DNA of 64,000 bases from Venturia oleaginea (GCA_013176395.1 JABMLP010000022.1:186001-250000), one strand, 5' to 3'; positions 22,329-35,283 are shown, counted from the stretch's first letter. The notes: a model not told the origin generated them from the sequence alone. Program-made: numbers and translations.

Positions 22329-22811
22329 TCTAGAGTATACTTAACTATCGTATAAATCTCTCTATTATTCTCAGGATCTAGAAGTACTAAGTACGACTAA
22401 GGTGAAGGGAAAAACACTAACAGATCTGGATATTATCGTTTAGCGTGAGAGATATACTAGTTTTTCAAGTCAAATACAGTTTTCGTATTGAGACTACTAG
22501 GAATATATAACTACTTCATACTTTTGAGAGCTAGCTAATCGACAGCATTGTCTCTATACATCTTAAGAGTTCCCTTGGGACGATTAGTAGCTACTAGAGT
22601 CAATGGTGGTTTTGAGAGATTAATATTATCTTGGAATAATTGAGATACCTCGATCATTCACGGCATAGAGAGCTTTTGTATTAGTGACTATAGAAACAAC
22701 TAGTATCCTCAATATCCTAGGATAGATCACCCATGTTTGAAGCAACGAGATCTCCTAGTAGGCATTCATCGCTTGAGATATTATTGCCCGGACATTTGAT
22801 AACGTTCGATT
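22329..22811. other. AT-rich flank right of the transposon
   Basis: AT-rich sequence without a coding signal between the transposon and the 3' end of the carboxypeptidase gene. Its last part should be 3' UTR of that gene. Confidence 0.5.
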
Positions 22812-25158
22812 TTATAGACTTTCTCTTTTGCCCAAAAGCCATTCCAGGTGCTGGAAAGCCACTTCTGGGGCATGCTCTGGTCCCTTTGGATTTTTCAGTT
22901 AGCTCGGAATTCTTCTCGTAGAATCGAGTTTTCTGACTCGTTTGCATCGATGAGTTTTATTGACTTACCGTATGACCTGTTTTGAAAGCCTGACTCCACA
23001 TCAGTCCGCGCTCATAATGCTGAATCCCTGCGGGAGAATTCTGGCCTGGAAGACTGATTGGTGTGACCGGAGCATTTTGAAAGCCGAGTGAACCACTCCA
23101 TGTCATGTTCTGGATTGCCAGCAATGTCCCATTCGTAATGATGATCATGTCGTAGTCGCCGTTTGCCACCAATACGCGATTAGTGGCTTGAATCAATTTC
23201 GGAAGCACTGCTTGAATTGGATCTGCAGAGAGGTCTCCCTTTCGTTGAGGTCCTCCGCGACCGACAAACGTTTTCACGTCGTTACACATGACCCATTTGC
23301 TTGAAAAGGGTGCATGAAGCGCAGTCTTGACATCAGCACGATCGAAGTAAGCTGGGTTTGATCCTGAAGCCTTCATAACGTCGACACCTCTCGGGCAGGT
23401 TTTGTTGATCATGTAAATGTCGAAACAGCTATTAGCAGAGGCAGCTGCCCTCTCTACGAGCGTGAGAACGTCGCAGCTCATGTTCCTTGGACGGATGTTT
23501 GCTGGTTGGAGTCCTGGAGGTGGAAACTTCAAAAACTTTTCCAAAAGGTCTTCGTACCCGCAGAACTTGTGAAGTTCGTCTAGATCGCTTATTTGGCCCT
23601 TGTCAAAACCGAAAAGGTCATTGTTTGCTTTCACGAACGGTACCACAGGAACTTGCTGCTGGATCGCATCGTATTGGCCTATAGTTGGATCATACAACAA
23701 TGCACCTGGGGGCACAGTAAGTCAGTCAATCTTGATTTACAACACGTCAGGCAGGTCTTGACCGACGAGTCGAGGCGACTAGTCCATGAGCTATGCGTTC
23801 TCTAGCAGTATCCTCACGTCCGGCTTAAACTCTGAGCCCGTGATTGAAGTTGATGAATCTCCGGCAACTTCTAGAATGTTTAGCCAGAAACTAATCATCA
23901 TCTATCCTACTTTGAGAATCTTTATAGCCAACGACATCTTTGACGAAAAGGGAGAAGCAAGATGAAGGCGATGGCCTCGTTGTGAGGCCGCAAAAGAAAA
24001 TGTTCCATACCTTTCAAATCGAATAGGCTCGTGTCTTTCTGATCGAGGAATGCCGATGATATGTAAGGAATGTATCGTCCTGTAACGCTAATATTAGAAC
24101 GCTTCCCTAGAGAAGTTAACTCCACTTGCCTGCATATGACTGTCCTGCGTAATGCTGTTAGTATGTTCTTTCCAAAAGAATGACACGACCTACCAGTAAT
24201 ATAGATCTTGAAGTTCTTGATGCCAAAAGTTTCTTGGAAGTTTTTGAAGAAGCCAACGAAGTCGTTTGCGATATCCTCCTCAGAAGTCGCTGTCGGCTTT
24301 CCAACAGTATATCCAGTGCCAATGGGCTGCTCAACCCTATCTTCATATTCAGCGGTGGGCTCTCAGTTCACGACACATCGATTCTGTGTTCTCTCATATT
24401 TGAGAGGAACAAAGCTATCTTTCGAATACAGCTCATCCAACTTCGAACTGACCTCGATAAATCTATGATAGGTTGACTTGGATATTGCCAGAATATTTTC
24501 GAGGCCGATCACAAGTCGAGGTACTTGACACAGGAGACCTGTTACCGATCTCTAGACTTGGAGATGGAACAGAACGGCGCATACCATTGGGGATCTGCTT
24601 ACCAAAGCATGTTTGTCATATTAACCCTAATTTGTCATTCAGTCTAGGTCATATGCGCACAATTTCCATAATTATCACGTACCAGGAATGATCATTCAAT
24701 ACTGGCGCTGACTTGCCTTCATGCCACACAAATCGACCGTTCTCCTGAAAGAATCCTTCAAGCGAACTGCAGCCAGGACCCCCATTTAGCCAGATAGTGA
24801 TAGTGTCGACTGGTGGGCCAATCGTTGGCTGATAAACGAAGAAGAGTTGTCTCGAGAGGTCTCCAGCTTTCACTGGCATGAGGCCAGAATACATTTCTCC
24901 TACGGTGAATGGAACATCAGGCAGACTGTTGACGCGGAACCCTGATGTGTCGTTGTTATAGAATCGGAATTGGGACGGATCAGCCTCATGGCCACTTGGT
25001 TGTGAAATGGTCCGCTGCGTACTAGTCCACAGCTTCATCTTCGCCTCGCGATATACATCTTCAAAAGGTCGATATGTTTGGTATGTGGCTGCCAAAGTCC
25101 CACTGATCCAAGACATCCCAAAACAGAGCAGCAAGCCTACTAAAAAGGAAAGAGGCAT
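22812..25158 (-). CDS. Secreted serine carboxypeptidase, peptidase family S10
   Basis: Removes C-terminal residues from peptides; expected to be secreted or vacuolar. Six exons close in phase: 25158-24683, 24336-24194, 24144-24130 (15 nt), 24079-24011, 23705-22969 and 22883-22812, giving 503 residues. A hydrophobic signal peptide spans residues 1-23. The substrate-binding motif WLNGGPGCSS is present, then VEQPIGTGY. The nucleophile motif is GQSYAG (usually GESYAG). The Asp motif is NGDYDMI and the His lies in FKTGHT. The last exon gives FQHLEWLLG, the usual end. The intron after the microexon begins GCAAGT, a GC-AG intron. Direct splicing of exon 1 to exon 2 omits the usual ~8 residues around NLTNMVW, so a second microexon in the 346-nt intron 1 is possible. 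Two short repeats lie in its introns. Confidence 0.8.
23838..23906 (-). repeat. Intron-nested short element, copy in carboxypeptidase intron 4
   Basis: Diverged copy of the ~75-bp family inside the 305-nt intron 24010-23706. On the gene strand it shows TTTCTGGCTAAACATTC and AAGTTGCCGGAGATTCATCA, matching TATCTGGCAATTTCC and AAGTTGCCAGAAATTCATCG of other copies. Confidence 0.65.
24436..24510 (-). repeat. Intron-nested short element, copy in carboxypeptidase intron 1
   Basis: Lies inside intron 24682-24337. On the gene strand it carries AATATTCTGGCAATATCCAA and ends ATCGAGGTCAGTTCGAAG-TTGGA. These match the copy at 36547-36622 (AAATATCTGGCAATTTCCAA ... ATCGATGTCGATCTCGAG-TTGGA). Confidence 0.75.
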
Positions 25159-27774
25159 TGTTGAACAAGATGCGAGCAAGAAAGGGAAGCAGTCGCAATC
25201 AAAAGGAGAGATCTGGCATGAGGAGGGCATGCAATTTTGACAGCTACAAGGCCGCCCAGCTTCAGGTATCGCCCATCGAGTCAGTGCCCCAAGAACAAGC
25301 CTATATCTATATTGTTCCGTCCATTGTCGGTAAAGCATATAGATGAGGGGAACACAGGGCCAGCGAAAGGCTCAACAAAGGTAGCAAATAATGTATACTC
25401 CTGCCATGCTGGCATCGATCCGGCTCATGGGAGCCGAGGGAGCCATGAGAGCGTACAGTGTCACCTAGGCTAGGCCAGAGACTATCGTTAAGCGAAAGCG
25501 CATGATATCGCGGGGGCAGCGGATGTGTTTGATGGCACTATAATTGTGCTCTTCTGAGATTGGGATCATGGAGCTTGGTAAAATTGCGCGATACGGCTAA
25601 AGTTCTAGAGTGCCTCCTACTATTCTATACCAAACTTGCCTAGTGCTTGGGGGCTTGTACGAGTCCTAGATGGAAATTATTCCAGCTATTCCAACCTACA
25701 TAGTGGATCTGGCGACGTGTACGAGTATTCTAACCCAGCTAAATTTGACTGGGCTCGGATGATCCTACCGCAATATAACCACAGAATTTTTCAATATAAT
25801 CAAATACTTCGTACACCTCAACACAGATTGGAACGATTGCAAATGAAAATAAGCGCGTTAAGTCTCGACCCCAATCATTTCAACCCAGATCTCGTACAAG
25901 CCCTGACCCTTCCACGAACAGGCTTTGTAAAACTGCACCTTCGTCGTCGTTGAATTACCGGTTTCTATTCTACCGTCCAACCATGAAGCCATTGGAAGGC
26001 TGCCTAAGGCAATCGTCGTAGGTGCGTCAACCGAACAGCAAACCTTGATCCATCGATCTTTCGTCCACCATTCAGATAATCCTGCTTTCCAATAGAGACT
26101 CCCTTTGATCTCGGAATCGCACACGGAATCGAAACAGAAGGGAGAATTCAGCAACGAGTTCCGAGCCAAAAACTAAGCCAGTAAAATTCTGGCCACCCCT
26201 CTCGACCGTCTACCGTCTTAGACTCCAGCCCATCAAATGCCCTTACATTAGCTCCCTTGAGAGCGTTGAGTGTCAAGGAAATGCGCTATTGTAGCTCGGC
26301 TGAAATTCATCATTCTCGACACCGATGACAGCTACGACCTTAATGTGGATGACAAGCGTAAGAGCATTGCGGACGACATTGGATGTGTTTTAGACTTGGA
26401 AGGTCAATGGTAGCATGTCTGGTACTAGCCGGGCATTTGTGAAGTCGGACTCCAAGATATTGTTCTCTTTTGCCTAATTCTCGCCGGGGGTGAGGATATG
26501 AGATAAAGATGGCAAGCCTCGGACGATTTCCCGGCCAGATCACGCAAGGTATTCTGGATAACTTATCTCTTCGGACTTTTTCAATCCTCTCATGCATTAT
26601 GAGAAGTCCATTCCATCTCGGATTCATAATAATCCCATCTCGAGCCAGAGCTTGGGAGGCTGAAATTCCTTGTAAGATAGAAGCTAGGCCAATAAAAGAT
26701 CGGCATCCCTCAATTCCAACCTTTGGCGGCTGGAAGACCGAAAAGTTGTGCTCTTCGTGCTCAATCATGTAACATTTCTTTATTACAAAGTTACACTCTT
26801 CTTCTTTCAAATCTGAAGTAGTTGAAAAGCATACGACCCATTCCATCTTTGCTCGAAGTACTTGCGACTCGCTCAATAGGAACTTAAACCTACATGATGG
26901 ACAGGTTAGGTACAAGAAAAAACACTAGTATTCAATTTCCACCCCAATTCCAGCACTAATCTTCTGGGTCTACTGCAATTACAAAATCTGGAAACAGGGA
27001 CCTCAACAATCAGATGATAAAGCAACGAAAACCGAATTCACCTCATACGCACGTAAACAGAACACAATCGCAATCGGAAATCAAATGTCCCAAGTCCCGA
27101 ACAAATCCATTCGCGCAACCAGCTAGATTTCCCCTTTTAATCTGTAGGCAGCATCGCCATTGAAATTGGTTTCGCTTACCGCCGACCCTCTAAAAACACT
27201 TCCGCGCATGAAGAAGCAATCTCATCACCACCAATCCGCAATTATGAGATTTTATGTGGGACCAGAAACTGGTTTTCCCTCGACTCGAGGGAAGTTTTGA
27301 TTTACTTGCAGCGATGGTGTTGAGAAAGAGATCAGGTAGTAAGTATAGATAGTAAGGACGTTCGTAATACTATGTGTAGTTAAGAGCTCGATGACCCGAA
27401 GAAAACGTCAAGTTCATCATTCGGAGCTGGTTTATTATGGTGGCGGTGAGCGACATTTTTTCACGATAACCTACTGTTGTTGTTGTGGGATAAATGGGAG
27501 TGCGACATTGGGATGAGGAGAAGATATTTCGGCCGTGCCAGCCAATCATTATAAGCTCCAACGCCCAAAACGATTCTTTCTCACCATGAATGTTTCAACT
27601 AGCATTCTTGGTGTTGAGCCTGTTACCTGCTCAGCCACGAAAGGGGGTCGTGGACTGTGAGTTTGTTTGAGGTATATATGGTTTTTGCCATCCGGCCATC
27701 AAATCCTTTCTCAACTCCCATTTACCTTTCTGTCACTCAGACATTCGTTCTGCGGTTCTTCTTCAATCGGCACC
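25159..27774. other. Long intergenic region, weak ORFs only
   Basis: Contains the carboxypeptidase promoter and about 2 kb without a supported gene. Two minus-strand open stretches were considered: 26169-25858 (104 codons, with WWTKDRWIKVCCSVDAP, looks protein-like) and 26915-26340 (191 codons, no recognisable motif). Neither has a clear family, intron signals or a neighbouring exon. Treat them as possible relics at best. Confidence 0.35.
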
Positions 27775-28762
27775 ATGCTGGCCCTTGGTGTGATCTTGTT
27801 GCTTCCAACATTCTTTGTTCCAATTGCTGCGTCGCCACTTTCGATTCACATCCGTTCCTTTACCGATATCTTCTCACGCGCAGATACATGCAACGGTAAC
27901 GCAGCACTATGCGACCGTAAATATTCGGAAGTTACATTTATCGGCACTCACGACTCCCCTTTTGTTGGACTCCTTCCAACGCAAAACCAGGTCAAATCCA
28001 TTACCGATCAATTGAATGGAGGGATTCGATATCTTCAATCTCAAACCCACAATTTTGAGAATAAGTTGAAGATGTGCCATACATCTTGCGATCTGGAGGA
28101 TGCTGGACCTGTTGAGGATTACTTGAGAGAGTTGAAGACGTGGATGGATAAGAATCCGAGGGATGTGGTTACCTTGCTGTTGACAAATCCTGATAAAGTA
28201 CCTATGAGCACTTTTGATGACGTTTTCAAGAAGGTTGGGCTGGATCAGATGGCATTCAAGCCCGATCGTGCTTTAAGCCCGCTCGCGATGGATGTCTGGC
28301 CTACTATTGGAAATATGATCGCCTCTGGACAGAGACTTATTACGTTCATTGGTGTGTATTAGCCCTGTAGATTTGGACGATGAAAGCTAACTCTCAACAG
28401 ACTATGGAGCCGACGAAAATGCGGTCCCCTATCTCCTCGACGAATTTAATTACTATTTCGAAACGCCCTACGGCGTGACCGACTCCAAGTTCGCCCAATG
28501 CAAGATCGATCGGGCGAATAAAAGGAACGCAGACGGCAAAGCTAGCATGTTCATTGTCAATCACATGTTAAATGTCAAGCTCCCCTTCGATATAGTCATG
28601 CCGGACAGAATCAATGCAGGAAAAACGAATGCAGCATCGAGCATCAATGCGCAGACGGATCTCTGCAAAGGATTGTATGGGAAAAATCCTAATGTTGTGT
28701 TGATCGATTTCTTCGGCCAGGGAGATCCGATGCCAGCGCAGATTAGGATGAATGGATTGTGA
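27775..28762 (+). CDS. Secreted PLC-like phosphodiesterase (PI-PLC X-type TIM barrel)
   Basis: Exons 27775-28351 and 28401-28762 join in phase (GT...AG with CTAAC) for 312 residues. Residues 1-20 form a signal peptide. The X-type core starts at FIGTHDSPF, whose His would be the first catalytic one, then LNGGIRYLQSQTH, MCHTSCDLEDAGPVEDYL and DVVTLLLTNPDK. These are hallmarks of the fungal PLC-like phosphodiesterase superfamily. The protein ends without a GPI signal. Substrate unknown: such proteins may cleave phosphoinositides or GPI anchors, or be inactive. The more upstream ATG at 27667 is disfavoured because the signal peptide begins at 27775. Confidence 0.85.
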
Positions 28763-29493
28763 ATTTGGTCGATATACCACGATGGAGTTTGATAGCACCT
28801 TTAATATATTGCTGGTTGAGAGGGAACAGAAGACTGGTGAGATGTAGGCTTCAATTCTGCCCCTTGTGAGGAAGGAAATAATGCTGTGATTGAGTAGCCT
28901 CACCAAAGATTGATTAATCCCTTACCATTCATCCATTCCCTGGCGCTGTTGCCGAAGTGTGTGAAATTACCCGGAATTCCGTCATCATGACTGGTTGAGC
29001 GCATGAATGAGACAAGAAGATTTGTGAGTTGTAAGATATCATCCATCCTCCCTACTTGTCAAACATCGGCAGGCCTTGACGGGAATTGTTCCAATGCATA
29101 GGTAACAATTATGTGAGGACCCTGGATGGTTGCTTCTTGAACTCCAAGCGCACCAATGTGATGATGTTAACTTCAAGATGAGAATCCAGAAAGGAAAATG
29201 GTATCGACCCTGACCCTCTGAATGTTAAAAGGCAATAGAATAGGATTGGAGGAGTATTTCAGTCCCAGCGAGGACTCAATGATTTATACAATGTTTTGTA
29301 TTTCAGTTGAGGTTGAAGATGATAGAGAAGGAGAGGTGGAAGGCTCAGATGAGCGACTCGGGTCCATGTCACGTGACTCACACTTAGTTCTGTGCGAAAT
29401 CCCTAAAAATGAGGGTGGCCTTATAACTGATTTACCTCAACGCCAACTCCAACACCACGCAGTTCGTTCGACAAGATCCCACACATCTTCACA
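28763..29493. other. Intergenic and RPL33 promoter
   Basis: No gene seen. The final part should be the promoter of the ribosomal protein gene. The open stretch 29222-29728 overlaps its first exon in another frame and is not coding. Confidence 0.5.
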
Positions 29494-30222
29494 ATGCCTG
29501 AATCTGGTCACCGGTTATACGTCAAGGGTGAGCCTTTCCTCGATCCCGCCGCGCACACTCAAACTCGAATTCAACGCAGTCGCACAAACCGCCGGCGAGA
29601 AGGGCCATGTCTCCCTCTTTCACTTACCTTGGGAGCGGGATGGTTTGGGTTCTGTTATCGGACTGGTACCTTCTGCAGGCTTGGATTGGAGGCTATCTTT
29701 GGGCAGAAACAAAATCTGGACAGAATAGTGGCTAATATTGTCCCTCTCAGGTCGTCACGTATCCTACCAGCGTGCCAAGCGCAACACAAACCCCGATACA
29801 TCTCTGCTACAATTGGAGGGTGTCGGATCATCAGAGGCAGCACAGTAGGTGGCACACTATGAAAGAGCGAAGGCATGATATTGACAAGAAACAGGTTCTA
29901 CTGCGGAAAGAAGGTCGCATACGTTTACCGTGCGTCCAAGGAGATCCGAGGCACCAAGATTAGGTCAGTCAACATGCAGATCGAACAATCGGCAGTTATA
30001 TATGTCGAGATTGAGGAATATTTACTAACATCATCCAGAGTTATCTGGGGCAAGATCACCAGAACGTAAGCTAGACGCGATTGAAATACCAAGCGCGCAT
30101 TGACTAATAATTCCTACAGCCACGGTAACAGCGGCATCGTACGAGCACAGTTCCGTAACAACCTCCCACCAAAGTCCTTCGGTGCTTCAGTTCGTGTCAT
30201 GCTTTACCCAAGCAACGTGTAA
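29494..30222 (+). CDS. RPL33: 60S ribosomal protein L33 (eL33, L35Ae family)
   Basis: Large-subunit ribosomal protein of 108 residues, the normal length. Five exons close in phase: 29494-29527, 29751-29844, 29895-29963, 30039-30065 (27 nt) and 30120-30222. The spliced text runs [67 protein letters not shown] and ends [11 protein letters not shown]. The acceptor at 29894 is preferred over 29888 because it gives AAQFY as in yeast. The 223-nt first intron right after the start region is typical of ribosomal protein genes. Confidence 0.95.
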
Positions 30223-30886
30223 GGGAGGCAATGTGTTGATGTGGGGAAAATAAAGCAAGCGGGATATATCAAGGCGCCTTTGCAACAGACGACTGCACAA
30301 CTGCTCGACCAGTCTTCTATTACTCAAGGTTGGTGTCACGGATGACTTTATGGGCAAGGGGTCAACCCAATTCACATAGGGATGAATAAAACCTGAAGCA
30401 ATCAAGATGCTTTCTTGAACCCAACCAGTAATCACACGAATCCTTTCTTACATTTGTAACGGTCATTCCTCGTTCCAAAGCAAAATGGGCAAACCCTTAA
30501 AGGGAGTTTGGGCCTGGCAAGTGGAGCCGTGAATTCAAGACGCTTAAATCGAGATGAACATGATTAAACTTCCCAAAATTGGTTTTCGACGCTCGTCAGA
30601 AAATTTTCGCTATCGATGTCCAGCCGGAGGAGTCATCCATTCGTGTGACAGTTCGTCGTCGCAGGGCAATCGCCCTGTTCCTGGCCGTGATGACGTTGGG
30701 AAAACCGAGAACTTGTACCTAGATTCAAAGCGAGCAGAGACTGAAAACGCTTCATAACAACCAAATCATTTCACACTTCTGACTTGCGCGTGTCCCTCGT
30801 TACCCACCGCTTCTAATGCTAATCAGGTAACATTCACTCACTCATTCACAATCGCACCATGCCATAAATCGCACCCACTCGATATC
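30223..30886. other. Intergenic, RPL33 to P5B ATPase
   Basis: Presumed 3' UTR, then promoter of the ATPase. A degraded copy of the short repeat family lies at 30548-30624. Confidence 0.5.
30548..30624 (+). repeat. Short element, degraded copy upstream of the ATPase gene
   Basis: Seventy-seven bases starting ATCGAGATGAACATG and ending TCGTCAGAAAATTTTCGCTA then TCGATGTCCAG. The end resembles TTGTCAGAAAATTATCGATT of the copy at 34812. Weakest member of the set. Confidence 0.45.
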
Positions 30887-33800
30887 ATGAGCAACAACCA
30901 CGATGCTGCCGATAGGCGCAGCTTCATGGAGGATGGAGGAAGAGACGCAAGGAGAAGCAGCTTATACAGACGTAGCTCCAACATGAGCGAGGTGAGCTTC
31001 ATGACCGAAGTCGAAATGGCTACCGAGGAGGTTTTCTCTGGGCCGCTGGCTGAAAGTGTGCCTACGAGCGTGTCTGCCTTTTCCCACCGCGGCCATTTTC
31101 GATCCGACTCGACCCCCAGCTTCCAATTTTTCGATGAAGAGCAGGATGGACTGGAATGGAGTGAAGAGGACGTGATAATTGACGAGGATGCGGAAAGCTT
31201 GAATGGCGACCTCCAATATGAACACTACGACTCGGATCATCTCGAATCTGGCAGGCGGCCATCGGGTAATAGGCGAAAATCTTCTGGAGATTCAAGGCAC
31301 AGAGCACAACCGGATGAACCTCTATTGCTGCGCCGGACTTCGAGTTCTTCAAGTACGCGTAGTGGGCGGCATGCGAATGGGAGACACAACCAGAAGATCT
31401 ACATTCTTACCGAAGACTTGACGATTGTAGTCGCTGGATTCACGACTTCCTGGATAGGCTTCTCTATATACATTATACTATGTGTCTTAACTGGCGGCCT
31501 GGGGTATTTGCTTTTGCGATGGCTCCCAAGATGGCGTATTGGACTGGTTGGCAAATCCACACCACTTCGCAAAGCCGATTGGGTCGTGATAGAGAATCAA
31601 TGGGGTGAGGTAGCAACACAGGACATTGTTCAGGTACCTTATGGACGCTCCCTGTCATCTGTGTTTGGAACTCACGAGAAAGCCATTCTCCGAGATTACC
31701 ACGAGGATGATGACCCAGGTAGGTCTATCTCATATAAAGTCCCCCAGATCAAGATCGATATCGCTGAAAATTCCAAAGACGGTCAAAATCAAGTTGCCAG
31801 AAATTCATCGATGTCGATCTCGGTTTGGAAGTTTTTGAAAGGAAGTGGCTAACCCACGCCCAGTCATCAGAACCTTGCGATCTCTGGACTACCGGTATAT
31901 TCGATTTTGCTTCCATCCAATCAAAGACAAGTTCCTCCTTGGGAATACCTGGAAAGATCCTGGCTGGACGGAGGTTCGCGCAGTTCGCGTCGGATTAGAT
32001 GAGGAAGAGAAAGAATATCGAGACCGAGTCTTTGGAAAGAATGTAATCGACATTGAGGAGAAGACCACCATGCAGCTGCTAATCGACGAGGCGTTTCACC
32101 CTTTCTACGTCTTTCAAATTGCTAGTCTTGTCCTTTGGTCCCTGGACGAATACTACTATTATGCTACCTGTATCTTCATCATTTCGATTATCAGCATTGT
32201 TACCACACTCATCGAGACAAGGGCAACTATGCGACGCCTGCGGGAAGTGTCACGCTTTGAGTGCGATGTTCGCGTACTTCGAAATGGATTTTGGCGCTCA
32301 ATTGAGTCCAGCGACCTAGTACCAGGTGATGTCTACGAAGTCACGGATCCAAATCTTCCTCAATTTCCATGCGACAGCTTGCTGCTCTCGGGAGATTGCA
32401 TCGTCAATGAGAGCATGTTGACAGGAGAGTCGGTTCCTGTCTCCAAGGTTCCAGCGACTGATGAGTCCTTACAGTTGCTCTCACTAGGATCCGCTTCCGT
32501 CCATCCGGACGTCGCGAAACATCTCCTGTTCAGCGGTACAAAGATCATCCGAGCAAGAAGACCTCAAGAAGGTACTGACGATGAAGCCGCTGCGTTGGCT
32601 ATGGTGGTCAGGACTGGCTTCAATACCACAAAAGGAGCCCTCGTGCGATCAATGCTATTTCCAAAGCCATCAGGATTCAAATTCTATCGAGACTCGTTCC
32701 GATACATCTCTGTCATGGGCGGCATTGCTGCCATTGGTTTCATCGTCTCGTTCGTCAACTTCGTGAACCTGGGACTCGCGTGGCACTTGATTGTGGTTCG
32801 AGCCCTCGACCTGATCACCATAGTCGTCCCTCCAGCACTACCGGCCACGCTCACAATTGGAACAAACTTCGCGCTATCACGACTCAAGCAGAAAATGATC
32901 TTCTGCATCAGCCCGCAGAGAGTAAATGTTGGTGGTAAGCTCGATGTTATCTGCTTCGACAAGACAGGAACCTTGACCGAGGATGGCCTTGATGTTCTGG
33001 GTGTACGGGTTGCTCAAAAGAACAACTTCAGCGATCTACTCACTGACACGGACGCTATTCTACCTCGATCGTCGTATGAACGAGATCCGACTATCGACTA
33101 CGACACCAATCGAGCAATACTGCATACAATGGCCACCTGCCATTCTTTGAGGAATATCGATGGAGAGCTCCTCGGAGACCCGCTTGACGTAAAGATGTTC
33201 GAATTTACCGGCTGGCAGTACGAAGAAGGAGAACAACGGGGGAATCAGGACGAAGATGATGGCACTACCTTGACACCATCTGTTGCTCGACCCCCTAGCG
33301 GTCAAGAATATGACGCCGATGACGACCCACGGGACCCAAACAGAAAACCCGTCGAGTTAGGGGTGCTCAAATCCTACGAATTCGTCTCGCAGCTGCGCAG
33401 AGCCAGCGTTGTCGTGAGACAGTTTGGAGCCAAAAGCGGTGACATATATGTGAAAGGCGCACCTGAAGTCATGAAGGAGATTTGCCGACCTGAGAGTTTT
33501 CCACAGGACTATGAGGAACTTCTCGGATACTATACACACAGAGGCTTCCGAGTTATTGCTTGCGCCACAAAGTCGATTCCTAAGCTTAACTGGGTCAAAG
33601 TCCAGAAAATGGGTCGCGAACAGGCAGAATCTGACCTTGACTTTCTCGGATTCATCATCTTTGAGAACAAATTGAAGGAGAAGACTACGGAGGTCATTAA
33701 AGAGCTCGCCACCGCCAACATTCGCAAGATCATGTGCACTGGAGACAACATCTTGACGGCTATTAGCGTTGCCAGAGAATGCCACCTGATTGATCCAACT

Positions 33801-35283
33801 GCGCACTGCTTTGTGCCCCATTTTGTTGAAGGCAATGCGAGGACAGCATTGTCGAAGCTGAGCTGGGAAAGTGTGGATAACTCGATCTATACTCTGGACG
33901 AGAACACGTTACTACCCTTGCCAGCGCCTGCAGAAGGTGATGCATCTCTACCTTACGACGTTTCCAACCTTCGAAACTATTCCGTTGCTGTCAGCGGTGA
34001 TGTCTTCCGCTGGATTGTCGACTTTGCGCCCGAAAAGGCCATGCGAGAGATGCTCTTAGTGGGACAAGTCTTTGCCCGCATGTCTCCCGATGAGAAACAT
34101 GAGCTGGTAGAAAAGTTACAAGGCAAAGACTACTGCGTTGGTTTCTGCGGTGATGGCGCAAACGACTGCGGAGCCCTCAAGGCTGCTGACGTAGGCATCT
34201 CCCTCTCTGAAGCCGAAGCATCGGTCGCTGCACCTTTCACCAGCCGTGTCTTTGACATCTCCTGCGTTCCTGAAGTCATTCGCGAGGGACGAGCTGCTCT
34301 CGTGACCAGTTTCAGCTGCTTCAAGTATATGAGCTTGTATTCAGCGATTCAATTCACGTCTGTAAGCTTCTTGTATGCCACAGCTAGTAACTTGGGCGAC
34401 TTCCAATTCTTATACATCGATCTGGCGTTGATCTTACCGATTGCCATCTTCATGGGGTGGAGTGGGCCATATCCCTACCTTAGCAAGAAGAGGCCAACAG
34501 CGAGTTTGGTGTCGCGGAAAGTTCTTACACCACTTCTTGGCCAAATCACTATCACAGTCATCATTCAATTCATTGGATGGTGGGTTGTACAGAAGCAACC
34601 GTGGTACCAGCCTCCAGTTCTCGATAGAAATCGCTCCAACTCGCTCAACTCGCAAGATACGGCACTTTTCCTGCTCTCATGTTTTCTCTACATCCTGTCA
34701 GCAATTGTGCTGAGCGTTGGCAAGCCGTTCAGGCAGCCGATGTCGAAGAATCGTGAGTATTCCCCTCGCCCTTTTGAACCAATTTATGCCCATGTATCAC
34801 TACCATTGTGAGATCGATATAAGTGAATTTCCGGCAATTTGCAAAGTTATCTTGTCAGAAAATTATCGATTTCGATCTCACATTGAAGGTCTCCAGGTCA
34901 AAAGCGACTGTCGTCTTACAAAAATCTGAAAGCAGATATGACTGGAGCTTCTTCTGAGCTGACTCGCTCATGCAAAACTATGCTAACCATGGACAGTGCC
35001 GTTTGTAATCACTATGATGACAGCCCTTTTCCTCTCCGCCTACATGCTTACTGACCCGGCTCAGTGGCTCACTGATCTTATGGACCTCACTTATATGAGT
35101 TTTGACTTTAAATTGTTCCTACTCGGGCTCGCGGCGGGGGGATTTGCGGTCATGTATTTGAGCGAGATATTCGTCTTTCCAGCCCTAGCGAGGTGGATTG
35201 GTATAGTGAAAGTCAAGGTGGCGCCAAGTACGAAGAAGAAGAGAAAGGAATACAAGATTATTGCTGAAGGAATGAGGTTTTAG
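30887..35283 (+). CDS. P5B-type cation/polyamine-transporting ATPase (Ypk9/ATP13A2 family)
   Basis: Membrane P-type ATPase of the vacuole or late endosome; relatives (yeast Ypk9, human ATP13A2) export polyamines and confer metal tolerance. Exons 30887-31718, 31864-34752 and 34997-35283 close in phase (1,335 residues). Residues 1-165 are Ser/Arg-rich and probably cytosolic. The first hydrophobic hairpin (WIGFSIYIILCVLTGGLGYL) follows near residue 190. The A-domain motif MLTGESVPVSK is near 460. VPPALPAT, the P5B membrane signature, is near 600; P5A pumps have PPELP instead. FDKTGTLTEDG with the phosphorylated Asp is near 643, and GDGANDCGALK near 1040. Six C-terminal helices are split by the last intron. 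Two introns each contain a ~75-bp repeat. Confidence 0.95.
31753..31829 (+). repeat. Intron-nested short element, ATPase intron 1
   Basis: Begins GATCGATATCGCTGAAAATT and ends ATTCATCGATGTCGATCTCG, then GTTTGGA. It fills 77 of the 145 nt of intron 31719-31863; the remainder is the size of an ordinary intron here. Confidence 0.8.
34812..34886 (+). repeat. Intron-nested short element, ATPase intron 2
   Basis: Begins GATCGATATAAGTGAATTTC and ends AAATTATCGATTTCGATCTC, then ACATTGA. It lies inside the 244-nt intron 34753-34996. Confidence 0.8.

Noticed and set aside
29964..30038. Possible further copy of the short element in RPL33 intron 3 (ATTGAGGAATATTT)
   Set aside because: Only about 20 bases resemble the family and the palindromic ends are missing; chance similarity is likely.
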